A stretch of 64,000 nt of DNA from Adiantum capillus-veneris (GCA_014529385.2 CM043952.1:155933557-155997556), one strand, 5' to 3'; shown: positions 22,448-34,207, numbered from the stretch's first letter. Notes: a model not told the origin generated them from the letters alone. Made by a program: numbers and translations.

Positions 22448-22452
22448 TACAT
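22448..22452. other. Target-site duplication of copia-1, right (TACAT)
   Basis: Identical to the left flank at 11084-11088. Confidence 0.9.
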
Positions 22453-23333
22453 GTGTGATGGACAAGATGCTCTACTTGGACAATTCAAGCCACTTCAATT
22501 TTGTCTCTATATGCAAGATGAAATCCTAGTAATGCAATACAAAATTCACCCCAAATCACCTGATTGGATGCCAAGGGAGTCAGGAGTGGAGTTGTGGAAA
22601 AAATATTCTCAAGGGAAATCAAAACTGCCAGTAGGGTGTCTAGATGTGGTACCTATAATAGACTATGTGAGGGATAGTCCATTGGTTATTCAAGGGATTA
22701 AGACATCTATTGAATTTTAAAAAAGATATTCAATCTTGAAGGGAAAGGACCATGATTCTACAAAATACATGGAGCCAGTTATTCTTTATTGGCAAAACAT
22801 AATTATTGAGCTTGAACAACCAACCAATAAACACACTGGTGAATATACATCATTTTGGCCAAAGACTACTGGGAGTCATCAAATGAAACAAATAGAGGAA
22901 GACGTAGATGAGTTTCAATTATATGAAGAATTGAATGATCACTTTGTTGGTCCTCAAAAGCTTTTAAGCCTCAAATTGATGTAAGGAAATAAGATTTTGT
23001 TCTTGTGAGACCCATAGATCCAAAATATTCGCCGATATGGTTAGGAGTTGCAGAGCTAGATGTTGATGTGGAAAACTCATCTCCTAAACTACAAGAAAGT
23101 TTTAATTCAATATTGGGCACCAAAACATCAAAAAAGAAATCCCTCAATCCAAGAAGTAGGATTTGTGGAAAAAGAATTGGTGTTGCAATATTGTTGACCC
23201 TAAGCGTTGTGAGTGTGTTGATGGAGTTGTGTGGTCATGGATTCCAAGGGGTGGAAGACTTGCAGAAGCAATTAAGATCCCATCCAATGTGGTGGAGAAG
23301 GCAAAAGCTAGCTTAATAAGAGATAATTAATAG
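22453..23333 (+). pseudogene. DUF7869-like transposase-type protein, copy 1, right half
   Basis: It continues the protein interrupted at 11088: MCDGQDALLGQFKPLQF aligns with the LCDGQDILVGHSKPLQF segment of the copy at 51760-54987. Alignment goes on through SFWPKTTGSHQ, LYEELNDHFVGPQ and the C-terminal IKIPSNVVEKAKASL, ending near 23333. Stops occur near 22720 and 22984, and at least one frameshift is needed after 23000. Its C-terminus is shorter than that of the other copy. This half, with 10390-11088, represents a single ancestral gene copy. Confidence 0.8.
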
Positions 23334-23393
23334 CATTTGATATTCATATCTTGGTGTTTTTATAATTTTCCTTGTCTATGTATGATTTTATGA

Positions 23394-23409
23394 GGTGTTT
23401 ATTAACACC
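23394..23409. other. Conserved hairpin downstream of DUF7869-like copy 1
   Basis: GGTGTT-TATT-AACACC forms a 6-bp stem and 4-base loop about 60 bases after the gene's stop. The other copy has the same stem at 51615-51630, also downstream of its stop codon. Confidence 0.6.
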
Positions 23410-23689
23410 AACATGAAAATAAACTTTTGATGAGAAAAAGGGTGTATCTCAACACCACCATTTTCTTGAGAATTTATCTCTTTGTCTAATGTAGTACAAG
23501 GACCGAAAAACAAAACTTATTTTTAACATTCCCAAAATAAACAATTTTTTTCTAGTTCAAATGGGAAATAGGACTACATAGGTATTGAAATCAGTCCCAG
23601 AGTTGTGTGATTTTCTAGTTTCATCTAAATGGTGTTTTAACAAGAAAAAAAATCACAGGGTTTTCCTCTAAAGCTGAGCATTAAAAGTG

Positions 23690-24885
23690 GCTTGAAGCTA
23701 AGTGTGAATTGCCAGAACGACTGTTCAAGGAGGTGAGGAAGGCTAGAATCTTATCTAGAGAAAATTTCCTCCCGACAGAGGTGATTAATCAAGATCACTT
23801 ATGTAGGGTCCTCCAATTCAAGAGAAATTGAGGCCTTGTCCACGTGCTCTCTGATGGGGAAGAAAATGATATCAATGACCCAAATAAAATGGCCTATTTA
23901 ATGCTTGATCAATTGTGACAAATTATATGCCAACTTGAATCCCTCTCCTCGAAGGTGGAGGAAGCCAGAGCTACTCTTCATGGTAATGTTAAGAAAATAG
24001 TTTTCCTCTCAGATGCCAACCTTTTGGAGAGGGAGTTCACCAAGGAGGAATGCTCTCATGTGTTGCAGGCTCTTGGTAAAGAGAAGGTCCCAAGGTGGGA
24101 TAATTTGACTACCGATTTTTTCAAAGATTTTTGGGATGATCTCAAGTCTTCTATCACTAGGTTGGTGAACCAAGCCCTGACCAATGGAGTCATGGACTCA
24201 AGCATCAAGAGAGGCCTCATCAAACCTATCCTCAAACAAGTTTGTTGCTCCTAGCTAAAACATTGGTGCCCCATTACTATGATATTAGTGGCCTATAAAC
24301 TCATAGCCAAATTTGTGTCCCTAAGGCTCTCTCCCCTCTTAAACAAAGTTATCACCCCCATGAACATTGATTTATCAAACAAAGGTCAATCTATGACCAA
24401 CATTTGGGTTGCCATGATCGGCATCGAGTACGCAAAATTCTCTAAACAAGAGTGTGTTTTATTGTAGTTGTATCTTGACAAAGGTGTATGTTAGGATCAT
24501 GTGGTCATTTATTGAAGTAGTCATGACAGTACAGGGCTTTGGATCATGAATGTGTCACCTGGTCAGCACCTTGGGTGAAAATAGCCATTCTGAGCACCTG
24601 TTCATCAATGAAAGAATTATGGGAGAATTTGAAGTCAAAATATCAATTAAGCAAGGATGCCCCTTAGCCCCACTAATATTCACCATTGGATCCCATCCTT
24701 TGGTAACAATGCTTGAAGAAAGTGCTACTAGAGGTGAGATTCAAGGTTTGTCTCTTCCCAACAATGACCAACTTATTGCAAACATGTTTGCAAATGATTC
24801 CCTTCTTTTTTTCAAAGGGGGCCCTCAAGTGATCATGAAGCTCGAGGGATTCACCATGGAAAACTTATCACACCATGCAGTGTAG
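23690..24885 (+). pseudogene. LINE reverse transcriptase
   Basis: L1-clade RT blocks appear in order: LLEREFTKEECSHVLQALG, then FKDFWDDLKSSITRLVNQ, SSIKRGLIKPILKQ, YKLIAKFVSLRLSPLLNKVI, KISIKQGCPLAPLIFTI and the active site MFANDSLLFF. The catalytic FADD box reads FAND, so the first Asp is Asn. At least three stops and frameshifts separate the blocks. Sequence after about 24848 no longer fits RT. Confidence 0.85.
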
Positions 24886-25525
24886 GGGAGTAGGTTTGTT
24901 TACAAGCTACATAAGCATAGTTAAGTTAGGGGCAAACCCCCAATAATTTATCTCCCAATCTTAAAAATAAGAGAGGAGGGTATCATACTTATGGGGTGGG
25001 AACTTAAGCCAGGTTGATTACTTGTAATGATTGGTCACCGGTGTGCACTAAAACTCGGATGAATTTTGAGAAAGTTTTTTATCAGGTCACACATCAAATT
25101 TTGCATCAAGTCGGTCATAGTAGATAAGTGCTGATTTGGAGCACGAAAAAAGTTGATTTACACAAGCTTTGGATGGGTTCGAATTGGATGAGTAGCTAGA
25201 GGGCAGGCTGATCGAAAGCAATAAATTGAAAGTCAAACTAAGACACATTGAGGGTACATCTAGTTATCAATAGAATTGGTTCCTTAGTACATTGCCAATC
25301 AATATGATACACACTCTTTGACTAGTTTTACTCAGTTAGATCATGTGAGTGCTACATTAATTTATATGTAAGATAGGGGTATGATAGTTTTCTTCATTGA
25401 TTTTTGTATAAGCGTAGAAAGGGGAATCATATTCCCTAATATGAGTCGTATATAGGGGTTTCATACAAGTTGTCTGCTCACAGGTGGTGTACTGTTTTGT
25501 ATATAGAGTGAATTACCCTGGTCAG
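24848..25525. other. About 680-bp insertion in the LINE, identity unknown
   Basis: RT similarity stops near 24848 and resumes at 25528 with ALKIVQTYTLAS. The intervening DNA contains no domain. A TGTAGGGGAG sequence at about 24880 could be an LTR start, but I found no matching ACA end or target duplication. Confidence 0.5.
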
Positions 25526-25527
25526 GA

Positions 25528-27200
25528 AGGCTTTGAAGATTGTACAAACATATACCCTTGCATCAAGGTCAAAGTGCGATATTGGAAAATCTAGATGGAT
25601 TTATCTCTCAGAAGAAAAAAAATCGGTTGATCCCGCCTTTTGGACCGGGGAGGTCGTATCAAAAGGGCAAGTTTTTTGGCACATGGGGGCCCTGTTGGGG
25701 TTAGAACTTTCCCACAAGAAAAGATTTGTTTGGGTTTTGGATAAGATTAGGAGCAACATGCAAAGATAAGATTATGTTCTTCTTCCTTTTCCAAGTAGAG
25801 TGAAGGTGGTCAATTCAATTATTCTCCCTCACATAGTCTTCGACGGGCCTCTACTTAAGCTAGCTAGATGCAATTGGAAAGCGTTCTTAAAATCGATGAA
25901 AATATTCTTGTGGAAAAACAATACTAAAGACTCAATGCCCTGGTAGTGGGGAGGTTGGGATTCCATGGCAAGACCTCTTGATCAAGGCGATATTGGGATA
26001 CTTAACCCTTGCATTCATGCAGAGGCCCATTGTGCCAATTTTACGATAGCATTCATGAAGCAAGACCATGTATGGGCCATCTTGATGAAAGCCATGATAG
26101 ACAATGCAAAACTGTATTCAAATGGCAGTCAATGGAAAGGGTTGGAGGTGCACAACAAGTTGATTACCCATCAATTGGCTACCCTAAAACTTGGTGGCAC
26201 AACGGGAGAACTAGTTTGTAAATGTAATAGAGGATCGGAGGCCTTGAAGTGGAGGAAATTAATCAAGTACTTTCATAACTCTATTTCTCATTGGTGCCCT
26301 TGTCTTTCTAAGATGGGTAGCATGATGTTCAATCCATTCTAGAGGGAAATCCCGAGGAAGCTCAAGAACAAAGAACTTCAACGATTGGGCCAGTTTTGGG
26401 ATAGCATACACGAAATCTAGGTAGGGATGGACCATTTGGACTCCCAATTTCACCTTTGTAGGAGTGAAAGTCTGCTTGCTAATAGAGCTCTGGAATAGCT
26501 AGATAGAGGTGGTTTTCCCTCTTGTGAATCTAGTTTTGAGTGGAAGGCATGATGATGGCCCAAGGATAGACATTTCTACAAGCCAGATACTAAGGTGGTG
26601 TACAACACCCTTATGCTATTGACAGATTGGATTTCCCCTTTGAATAAGCAATGGAGCAAGCAATTGAAGGAATCAAGATGGATGTCAATCACTAAGAATA
26701 TCTAGTGCCCTCTTTTGCCTTCTGAGATGAAGGTGTTTTTGTGGAAGGTGCTTTGGGGGCCCTTACCCATGGGTGTGAAAATTCATGCCAAAGGTATTGG
26801 TCTCGATAGATGCTTGCATTGAAAAATAGCTAGGCAGGACCCTCCCCACTTATTTATGGAATTCCCAACAATTAGTGGCATGGCAGGAAAAATTTGCAAA
26901 TGGGTGCAAAAGACTAGGAAGATTGGTTTTATAAAAAACAACCTCCTACTGGGTGGGATGTTTTTTAAGAACCATGCATTGCTTATTAGCACTCAAGTCA
27001 TCTGATTATATTACTTCAAAACATGTATGGAAGACAATAAATTATCAAGTGTTCAAGAACACTCTAGAAACCGCTAGGTTCTCTGCGATCATACAAAAAA
27101 TCTAGGAAGCATTTGTTGCCATAGGGAAGTGCATGAACTCTGACTAGTGCATCAGGGTTGATGTTGCCACAATAGTGGCTGGTCCTTGCTAAAGTAGAGG
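25528..27200 (+). pseudogene. LINE post-RT region and zf-RVT domain
   Basis: The post-RT segment shows RFVWVLDKIRSNMQR, PFPSRVKVVNSIILPHIVF and GDIGILNPCIHAEAHCANF. The zf-RVT domain near 26720-26900 has MKVFLWKVLWGPLPMGVKIH, then QDPPHLFMEFP; several of its expected Cys/His ligands are missing or changed. Stops are frequent. The 3' end past 27200 fades into unassigned sequence. Confidence 0.8.
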
Positions 27201-27471
27201 TCTCTTACTATGGGTCACGGGGTGGCTCTCCTCTTAGCCAATGTACCTATGGTTACAATGGAGATGTCATGGCTCGCTCGGCTTGAGCATGACTTGAAGG
27301 CCCACGTGACATATTGAAACAAAACGTTGAAAAGAAAGTTTTGAGGCCTTTGAAATGAAAGGAGAATTTCTACATGAAGAAAGATAAAGGTTGAAAAAAT
27401 AATCAAATGAAAGGACGCGTCAAAAATTAAACAAGATAATTGAGATTTTATCTTTCTCCATGCCCCAAACA
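27201..27471. other. No gene seen
   Basis: Probably the decayed 3' end of the LINE. No poly-A tail or target duplication could be identified. Confidence 0.4.
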
Positions 27472-28640
27472 AGGTGAAAATTTAATATGGAAGCCTACAT
27501 AAGGCTACTGAGAATAATTCCGTGATAAGAGGCTTCTTTGTGTGAGAGAGAAATACAAAGTGACACTGGTATTTTAAAACATGTGGTATCACAATAAAAT
27601 TCTATGGTTTTTTGAAAACAAGGTGAAAGTTCACTATGGCCTACATAATCCGATTAAGAGGAATTTAATAATAAGAGGGTTATTTGTGAAGCAAAAATGA
27701 GAAAGTGACACTAGCATTTATTTATTTATGGTCACAATAAAGTATTACACTTTTGGAAAACATGTGTAAAAATGACTTATTAAGATTACATCTATTCCAA
27801 AAGCATAAAAAATAATGATTAAACCAATATTCAATGGCCCTCTTTAAAGAGAGAGAGTACACAAATGTCAACACCTCGCACAAAGACCTAGAAAAAATAT
27901 TGAAAAACAAAGTTTTTTGCCAAGTGGCACTAATCTACAAGATTTATTCAATGGTCCATAATTGCATCAAAAATCCAACACTTTACTAAGGACTCCTTAT
28001 GTAGTCCAATAGGTGTAACAATGAACTATTTAGATTATGATATATTTCAAAATCATAAAAAATAATGTTTGACACAATACTTAATGTTCCACTTTAAAGA
28101 GATACGTACACAAATGTCAACAACAACCTCTCACAAGAGCCTTAAAAAATTAGTTCAAAAAAAATTTAGTATGTCAGTTTTATCCAATAGTCTAGAAATG
28201 CACCCAAAATCCAACCCTTTACTAAGGACTCCTTATGTAGTCCAAAAACAAGGTGAAAATTCACTATGACTTTCATAAGTCTATTGAGAAGAATCTCATA
28301 ATTTGAGTCTTCTTTGTAAATAGAAAGTGACAACATTATTTCAAAGCATGTGATATCACAATAACATATTCTGTTTTTTGAAAACAAAGTGTGGCAATAA
28401 AGTATTTACATTACAATATATTTCAAAAGTATAAAAAATAATGTTTGACACAATATTCAATGCCCCTCTTTAAAGAGACAGGTACACAAATGTCAACACT
28501 CTCTCTCAAGGGCCTAAAAGAAATATTTAAAAAAGAAGTTTATTATCATTAGCTCCAACGGTCCAAAGATGCAACAAAAATCTAGTCCTTTACTAAGGAC
28601 TACTTATGTAGTCTAAAAAACATAGAAAGAACTATATATA
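27472..28640. repeat. Array of AT-rich foldback-motif repeats
   Basis: Two module types alternate. Module 1 (AAGGTGAAAxTTCACTATGGC...GAAAGTGACA) recurs at about 27472, 27625 and 28250. Module 2 (TTTGACACAATA...CTCTTTAAAGAG...GGACT(A/C)CTTATGTAGTCC) recurs at about 27800-28007, 28060-28242 and 28430-28612. Unit length is about 200-300 bp with substantial divergence. The same family occurs at 683-1290 and 5965-6172, so it is dispersed as well as clustered. Confidence 0.75.
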
Positions 28641-29317
28641 TATATATAGATAAAACTTCAAAAAATGATTTTTTTCAAGCACTCATGACTTTCTACACCA
28701 ATAGTCAAGTGTCCTATAAGGCTTTTCTTCACGTGTTTCAAGAGATATCCCTTAATCATTATTAGCATTAAAAATTTTAGGCCATAAATTAATCAAATTT
28801 CTAAGAGTGTAGTGCTCATGTGCCCTCACATTTGTAAGGGAAACAAGGTGAGAAGGCACGGAGGTCTGCTAAGTTAAGGGGAGATGAGAGACAGAGAGCT
28901 TAAATACGTGCCCATAATCACATGGAATTTAATTTTATTTTTTAATATAAAGATTTATGATCTATTTTAAATATATAATCACAAGCAGTTTATAAAGTAC
29001 AAAGAGCCCCACTTAAATAATATGAAAGATGCACATATCAACATTTTGACATAAAATAAAATGAGAAATAATTAAAATAAAAATAATAAAATTTAAATTT
29101 AAAACATAAAAAATATTTCATTTCTTTTTACTAGAAAATATAGATTTAATAAACAAAACAAAACAACATAATAAAATAAAGTTTTTAAATAAGAGGGCCT
29201 TTATACCTCATATCATACGATCAAACTCTTATAAAAACACTTTTTAATCCAATAAGGTGAATGCAAGTTTGAAAATTAGCATTTAAACAAGGTGAGGAGA
29301 CAAGAAGGCCTACTAAG
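28641..29317. other. AT-rich non-coding stretch
   Basis: Includes a short (TA)n near 28634-28648 and a very A/T-rich block at about 28920-29190. No feature is supported. Confidence 0.5.
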
Positions 29318-30248
29318 TGTTAGAAGTTGGACACACCCCACAACAACTAACTACTTGGAAGATTATTATTTTTGTAATTATTCATTCATTGAGGAAAACC
29401 TGATTTTTCACCTTGTAAATATTGGGACTTACAGAAGTTTCCAGATTGTATCCCAGTTTTGATAGTTAGATTGAGTAGATGGTTGATTTTGGAACTTTAG
29501 GGTTTGAGAATTGTAAGGTATATATACCACTTTTTGATCTTAATGAAAAACCTTTTGTCATTTTTAAAACAAGTTTTGAAGTATGGGAGTGAGCGTACTG
29601 TGTACGAGAGAGAGTGTGAGCTTCATCTTGACGCTACGTGTACACCAGTAGTCGGAATCGAGTGCGGAGAAGTGCACCGGGTTACCCCCGAGGAGAGCTA
29701 CGCGCCGATACCTACATTGCGCGTGTACGGTCCGGTTTTGCGAGCTCCTTCTACGAGCTTCATCTGGTGTTTGGGTGAGCATACGTTGTCCAATTTTGCA
29801 TTGCAGCATATCCACACGTTCACATTGAGTAGAACTACAAATTAGGCACTTTAGATTTTGGAAACGAAGACCTGCAGATTTCGGCCAGACATCCTACGTG
29901 ATTTTGCATCGGGTGTTTTGGGTTGGGATTTTGATTCATAGACCTTAGGGAGAGTGGCCTATTGGTGTTAGTAGGGTCTCCTTCAAGTTCTATGGTGTTT
30001 TGAGATTGTTTGATGGGTGTTTGACTCTAGAAAGCGTTGTAGGAAGTTTCCTCTTATGCACTCTTGAAGGCTGTGACTTAGACAATTGGTAGAGACCTCT
30101 GTAGGAATTAGTTAGGAGTCGGTCGAGTGTAGGTTGACACCTTATGCTTGCTTCCACGCCCTGCGGGCCGAGCTTCGTCCTTAGCTGACATTATATGTTA
30201 GGTGAGTTCTCGCTGTCCTGACGTCCGTCGCGGCGTATCTGTCCAACA
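29318..30248 (+). repeat. Gypsy-C 5' LTR
   Basis: It begins TGTTAGAAGTTGGAC and ends GTCCAACA one base before an Asp-type primer site, giving 931 bp. A TATATATACC promoter-like box lies near 29518. It contains one half-site of the palindrome described for the leader (29887-29899). No 3' LTR of this family was found in the window. Confidence 0.75.
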
Positions 30249-30249
30249 T

Positions 30250-30267
30250 TGGCGCCGCTGTCGGGGA
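30250..30267 (+). other. Gypsy-C primer-binding site, Asp-tRNA type
   Basis: TGGCGCCGCTGTCGGGGA closely matches the site used by many plant Athila/Tat gypsy elements (complementary to the 3' end of Asp tRNA). Confidence 0.85.
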
Positions 30268-30789
30268 CGAAAACCTTAGGTAGGTGACCGAGACTAATCC
30301 TTGAGGATTGGGATTTTTGGTTTGCCAAGAGTCTTGTTTTACATTTAGATAGGATCAGAGGGTGGAGGACTCTCTAGGTCTTAGAGGGAGTCTAGGAAGC
30401 GTGTGTCTGGCCTAAATCCTTTGACTTAGGTAGATTAGGTAGACCAAGATAGTTTTAGGTAGTAGTTGAATTCTTAAGTAGGAATTGGAGTGGTAGAAGC
30501 GGTGAGAGGAGAGCTTGAGAGTCCAGAGAGGCCAAAAATCAACCAAAACACCATTTCACATGATAAGTAGGAGTAGAGTAAGTAGGAAATCATGATTTAG
30601 TATCTAGAGCATTTCATGCATGAATACTTGCTTGGTAAAGTCGTCACAAGTTTGTAAAAGACGCAAAAAGATGCAAAAGTGTGTTTGAAAGCCTAAGTGA
30701 AGTCCAAAAGTTATTGTGAGTGTGTTTTTGATAGATCTACAGAGCATCGGGAGCATTTTTGTCAGGAAAAAAATTAATTTCAAGCCAGA

Positions 30790-30813
30790 AGACATCCTAC
30801 GCGTAGGATGTCT
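30790..30813. repeat. 24-bp perfect palindrome, copy 1
   Basis: AGACATCCTACG followed by its exact reverse complement. Centre ACGCGT. Confidence 0.97.
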
Positions 30814-31247
30814 ACAGGCTAATCTGGTGGGAATTTTGCGATTTTGAGTTGACCAGTGTGTTCAGAAGGTGGGGTTTACCCTAATTTCAACTGGAAAGTG
30901 GAAATTTGACCATAGGAAATTTGACCATATCTTGACAAGATAAGGCCAGATAGACTGAAATTGCTAGACATCCTACCCAAATTGTGCCAAAACATTATTT
31001 TGAGACCAAAACCATAAAATGGCTGCATGAGCATGACTTGCATGATATATTGAGTGACTGAGAGGGGTTTCACCTCATTTGGGTGAGAAAATTAGATTCA
31101 AAGCGGACTTTAGCACTTTTGACTGAAAAAGATAAGAACTGCTAAGATTGGGAACTTTTGAAATGCAAACCAAAATCTAAGCATACCACTGGGTTACTGA
31201 CATCAAGGGGAAAGTGTGGGACAAGTCTGGGGTCAAACAGGCCAAAA

Positions 31248-31271
31248 AGACATCCTACGCGTAGGATGTCT
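31248..31271. repeat. 24-bp perfect palindrome, copy 2
   Basis: The same 24 bases as at 30790; here the symmetry extends to 30 bp (31245-31274). Confidence 0.97.
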
Positions 31272-31373
31272 TTTGTGTGATTTTGGACTCTAAACCAAAT
31301 TTTGAGTATACCAAAGTGATCAGCAACTCAAGGGGAGCCTGTGCTCTGAGTTTGAAGCCATTCTGATGAAAAA

Positions 31374-31395
31374 GAAATCCTATGTGTAGGATGTC
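31374..31395. repeat. Degenerate palindrome copy
   Basis: GAAATCCTATG then TGTAGGATGTC; the right arm is intact and the left arm and centre are altered. Confidence 0.85.
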
Positions 31396-31648
31396 TAAAG
31401 CAAGAAATTAAAGCCAGATCTTGACAGTGAGCATAGCAAGGTGTTGTATAGTCTAAGGCAAGCCTCCTAGTCAATTTGGGTCCAAATTGAAGTTGATGAG
31501 ACTGATCAAGATCAGCAGCAAGCTGTCTGAACAGATTTCTAACTCATTGACCAACTAATAGGTGTCCAAATCAAAAAGTAAAAACAACTGTGGGCTCAGC
31601 ACATCAAGGGGAAACCATAGTGCAAAAATCCAGGCAAAACAAAGCAAG

Positions 31649-31672
31649 AGACATCCTACGCGTAGGATGTCT
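31649..31672. repeat. 24-bp perfect palindrome, copy 3
   Basis: Identical to the copies at 30790 and 31248, although the surrounding sequence has diverged. Confidence 0.97.
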
Positions 31673-31860
31673 ATTGGGGCCTACTAAAGAGAAAATTTGA
31701 TTGGGCTTAGACAATGAGATTCTACTTGGCTTAAGGGTTCCATAACTTCTTTCAGAAGTGAATTTGGACCTTGTTTGCCCATTTGACGGAGCAAAGACTG
31801 AATTCAGACTTTTTCGCATAAATTGACCAACATCTGAGGGAAGTACAATTTCAGATTAGC

Positions 31861-32156
31861 AAACCTAATCCAAAACATCAACAATGTATAAAATACAGTA
31901 GTGGTTGAGATTAACTCTCCAGTTATACCAATCATTACTAAGATAACCGCTAGCAGATAAATGCTTTGATTCGATTGCCAAAATTACACGCTTGTGTACA
32001 GGTATATTTAGCAACAAAGCAAGAAGTTGTGCAAAAACTGATCCTTTGCCAAGTGAGTGGTTGGATTTGTGATAAATTGCATTGATAAGTTTGATGAATT
32101 TAAGATTAGGAAGATACATTGTTAGAGACCAAAAGGTGGTAGGTGACCAAGGTAGT
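31861..32156. other. Unassigned junction sequence
   Basis: About 300 bp between the gypsy-C leader and the gypsy-B pol. An 84-codon minus-strand frame (31865-32119) resembles nothing I can name. Confidence 0.4.
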
Positions 32157-32194
32157 TTGTCTTTCAGCCCTTCTTTGGAAAGTCAATTAGGGTT

Positions 32195-34207
32195 TTTATG
32201 GATGACTTCTGTATCTATAGTAGCCAAAGACTTTATTGCCAAAAAGTTGAGGAGGGGCTTAGGAGGCTTCATCAATTTGGGGGACAGCTTCATCCTAAGA
32301 AGTGTCACATTGCAGAGTCACAAGTGGTATTGCTAGGTCATGTGGTTTCTTTGCAAGGAATTCAAGTGGATCCATCAAAAGTAAATGCTCTCTTGTCACT
32401 ATAACCACCAAAGACAACCAAGGAGCTCATGACTTTCAACCACAAAGTAAGGTACATGTCTCGTTTCATTCACCTTCTAGCGGAAGCTATTGCACCTTTG
32501 CACAAGCTAGCAAACAAACCCACATTTGAATGGAGAGAGGAACACGAATTATGCTTTACTGAAGTAAAGGGTATTCTCAACTCTCTTCCAACAATAATGC
32601 CACCAAATCCAAAGGATACATATTACATCACACCAAGTGTAGGAATGGAGGCCATCGGTGTAGTTCTCATGCAAAAAGACCCAAAAACATGCTACATGAG
32701 GCCAGTATACTTTGCAAGCCAAGTCATGACAGCTGCAGAAAAGGGCTACACCGATATGGAGAAGGTGGTATTCACAATTATGTTTGCGGTAAGAAAGTTC
32801 CGATCAGATCTCTTACCTTCACCATTTGTCATTCTCACCATGGAAAACAATTTACCATATGTTGTGCAACACATGAGCCTCTCATCTAGGATAGCCAAAT
32901 GGGTTCTAGAACTTCAAGAGTTTGAATACACTTTTCTTGTGGAAGATAGCACAAGGGCAGGTCTTGCAGACATTCTCACATACAAAGTGAGAGAAAGGAA
33001 AGAGTCACAAAAGGCAGGAGACAAAGCTACACCACAAAATAATGAGGAGGAGATGGACAATGCACACATTTTGTGCTTTGATGGAGCTTACCGACGAGAA
33101 CACGATCAGGCAGCAGGGGGGGTTCTTATTCTAAGTCCACAAAGGGAAGTTCTTATTAAGAAAGGTATCACCTTGGAAAATGTTCATTCTAATAATGAGG
33201 CTGAGTATGTCACCTTAAAGTTGGGGCTTGAAGAATGTAGAAAACTTGGCATCGAAAGACTTATAATAAGAGGTGATTCCGTACTAGTTATTAGGAAAAT
33301 CCAAGGGATATGGAAGTGCAAGAACCCTACTCTAGTGGAGTGGCTTAGACAGGTGAAGGCTTTGATAAAGAACTTTGAAGCTACACAGGTACAGCATGTT
33401 GTGAGAACCCTCAACAAGGAAGCAGATTATCTCGCCAATGAGAAACTTCAGATCATGGTGGGAGGTGTGAAGCTCTACGAAACAAAGTACCAAGGCCAAG
33501 AGGAATTGAAGGACATCATATTTTTCCTCCAAACTGGTGAGTGCTCTAAACACTTGGATAAAGTGCAAAGGCATAGGTTGGTAAAAAAGGAAACTCCTTA
33601 CCAACTCATAGGAGATGATCTGTATCATAAAGGGAAAGATTTGGTGCTAAGAAGGGTGCTCTCTGTTCAAGAAATAGAGAGAATCCTCTTTACATGCCAT
33701 GATAATGTCTGTGGGGGTCATTTTTCTCATGATATTACAAACAGGAAGATTTTGCAAGCAGGGTTTGTTTGGCCAAGTCTGCACCGTGATGTCCAACATT
33801 GGTGTAAGTCATGCAAAGGTTGTCAGATTGCTGGAGATTGCCAACTCACTTACAAACCTCGAGTTCCAATAATTTTGTATGGTCCTTTTGAGAAGTGGGG
33901 TGTGGATGCCATAGGCCCCTTACCTCGCACATCTACCGGGAAGGTCTTCATCATTGTGGGAGTAGATTACATGACACGATGGGCGGAGGCAGCAAGTACA
34001 ACACGAATTACGGCCGAGGAGGTATCAAAATTTATCTTTGATCACATATGCAGTAGATTCGGCACACCATTAGAGATTTTGTCAGATCGTGGTCCAGGGT
34101 TTAGAGCAGAGCTCCTAGATAATCTTTTGACAAAGTTAAAAGTCAAACATTTGCATTCTACACCTTACTACCCTCAGTGCAATGTGTTGGTTGAAAAGGT
34201 GAATTGA
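32195..34207 (+). pseudogene. Gypsy-B RT tail, RNase H, second RNase H and integrase
   Basis: It starts at the RT active site VFMDDFCIYSSQ. The RT-linked RNase H follows, then a second, archaeal-like RNase H with all expected acidic residues: LCFDGAYRRE, NNEAEYVTLK, IIRGDSVLV and LNKEADYLAN. Integrase has an HHCC finger (GGHFSHDITNRKIL, then CKSCKGC) and catalytic Asp, Asp and Glu in WGVDAIGPLP, ILSDRGPGFR and VLVEKVN. The dual RNase H is the hallmark of the Tat lineage. A TAA at about 32401 and a TGA at 34205-34207 break the frame. Confidence 0.9.

Larger units (their letters stand above)
23650..27200 (+). mobile_element. Degenerate L1-like LINE, plus strand
   Basis: A non-LTR retrotransposon body is recognisable from the linker before RT to the zinc-binding domain after it, with stops throughout. 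The 5' end (ORF1, endonuclease) and a poly-A tail were not identified. The body is interrupted at about 24848-25525 by unrelated sequence. It begins about 320 bp after the DUF7869-like copy 1 ends. Confidence 0.8.
30268..31860 (+). mobile_element. Gypsy-C untranslated leader with palindromic repeats; element truncated
   Basis: This stretch has no coding capacity on the plus strand. It is built from diverged blocks of about 400-460 bp, each carrying the palindrome listed separately. It ends without gag; at 32157 the sequence is already pol of the unrelated gypsy-B copy. Long non-coding leaders are known in some plant gypsy elements. Confidence 0.6.

Noticed and set aside
29564..29815. Minus-strand 83-codon frame in the gypsy-C LTR
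   Set aside because: Antisense to an LTR promoter/leader region and without any domain.
30790..31672. CRISPR-like array because of regularly recurring 24-bp identical sequences
   Set aside because: Spacing is 400-460 bp, the intervening sequences are diverged repeats rather than unique spacers, and the setting is a plant retrotransposon.
31865..32119. 84-codon minus-strand frame between gypsy-C leader and gypsy-B
   Set aside because: No recognisable domain; it spans an apparent junction and is most likely chance.
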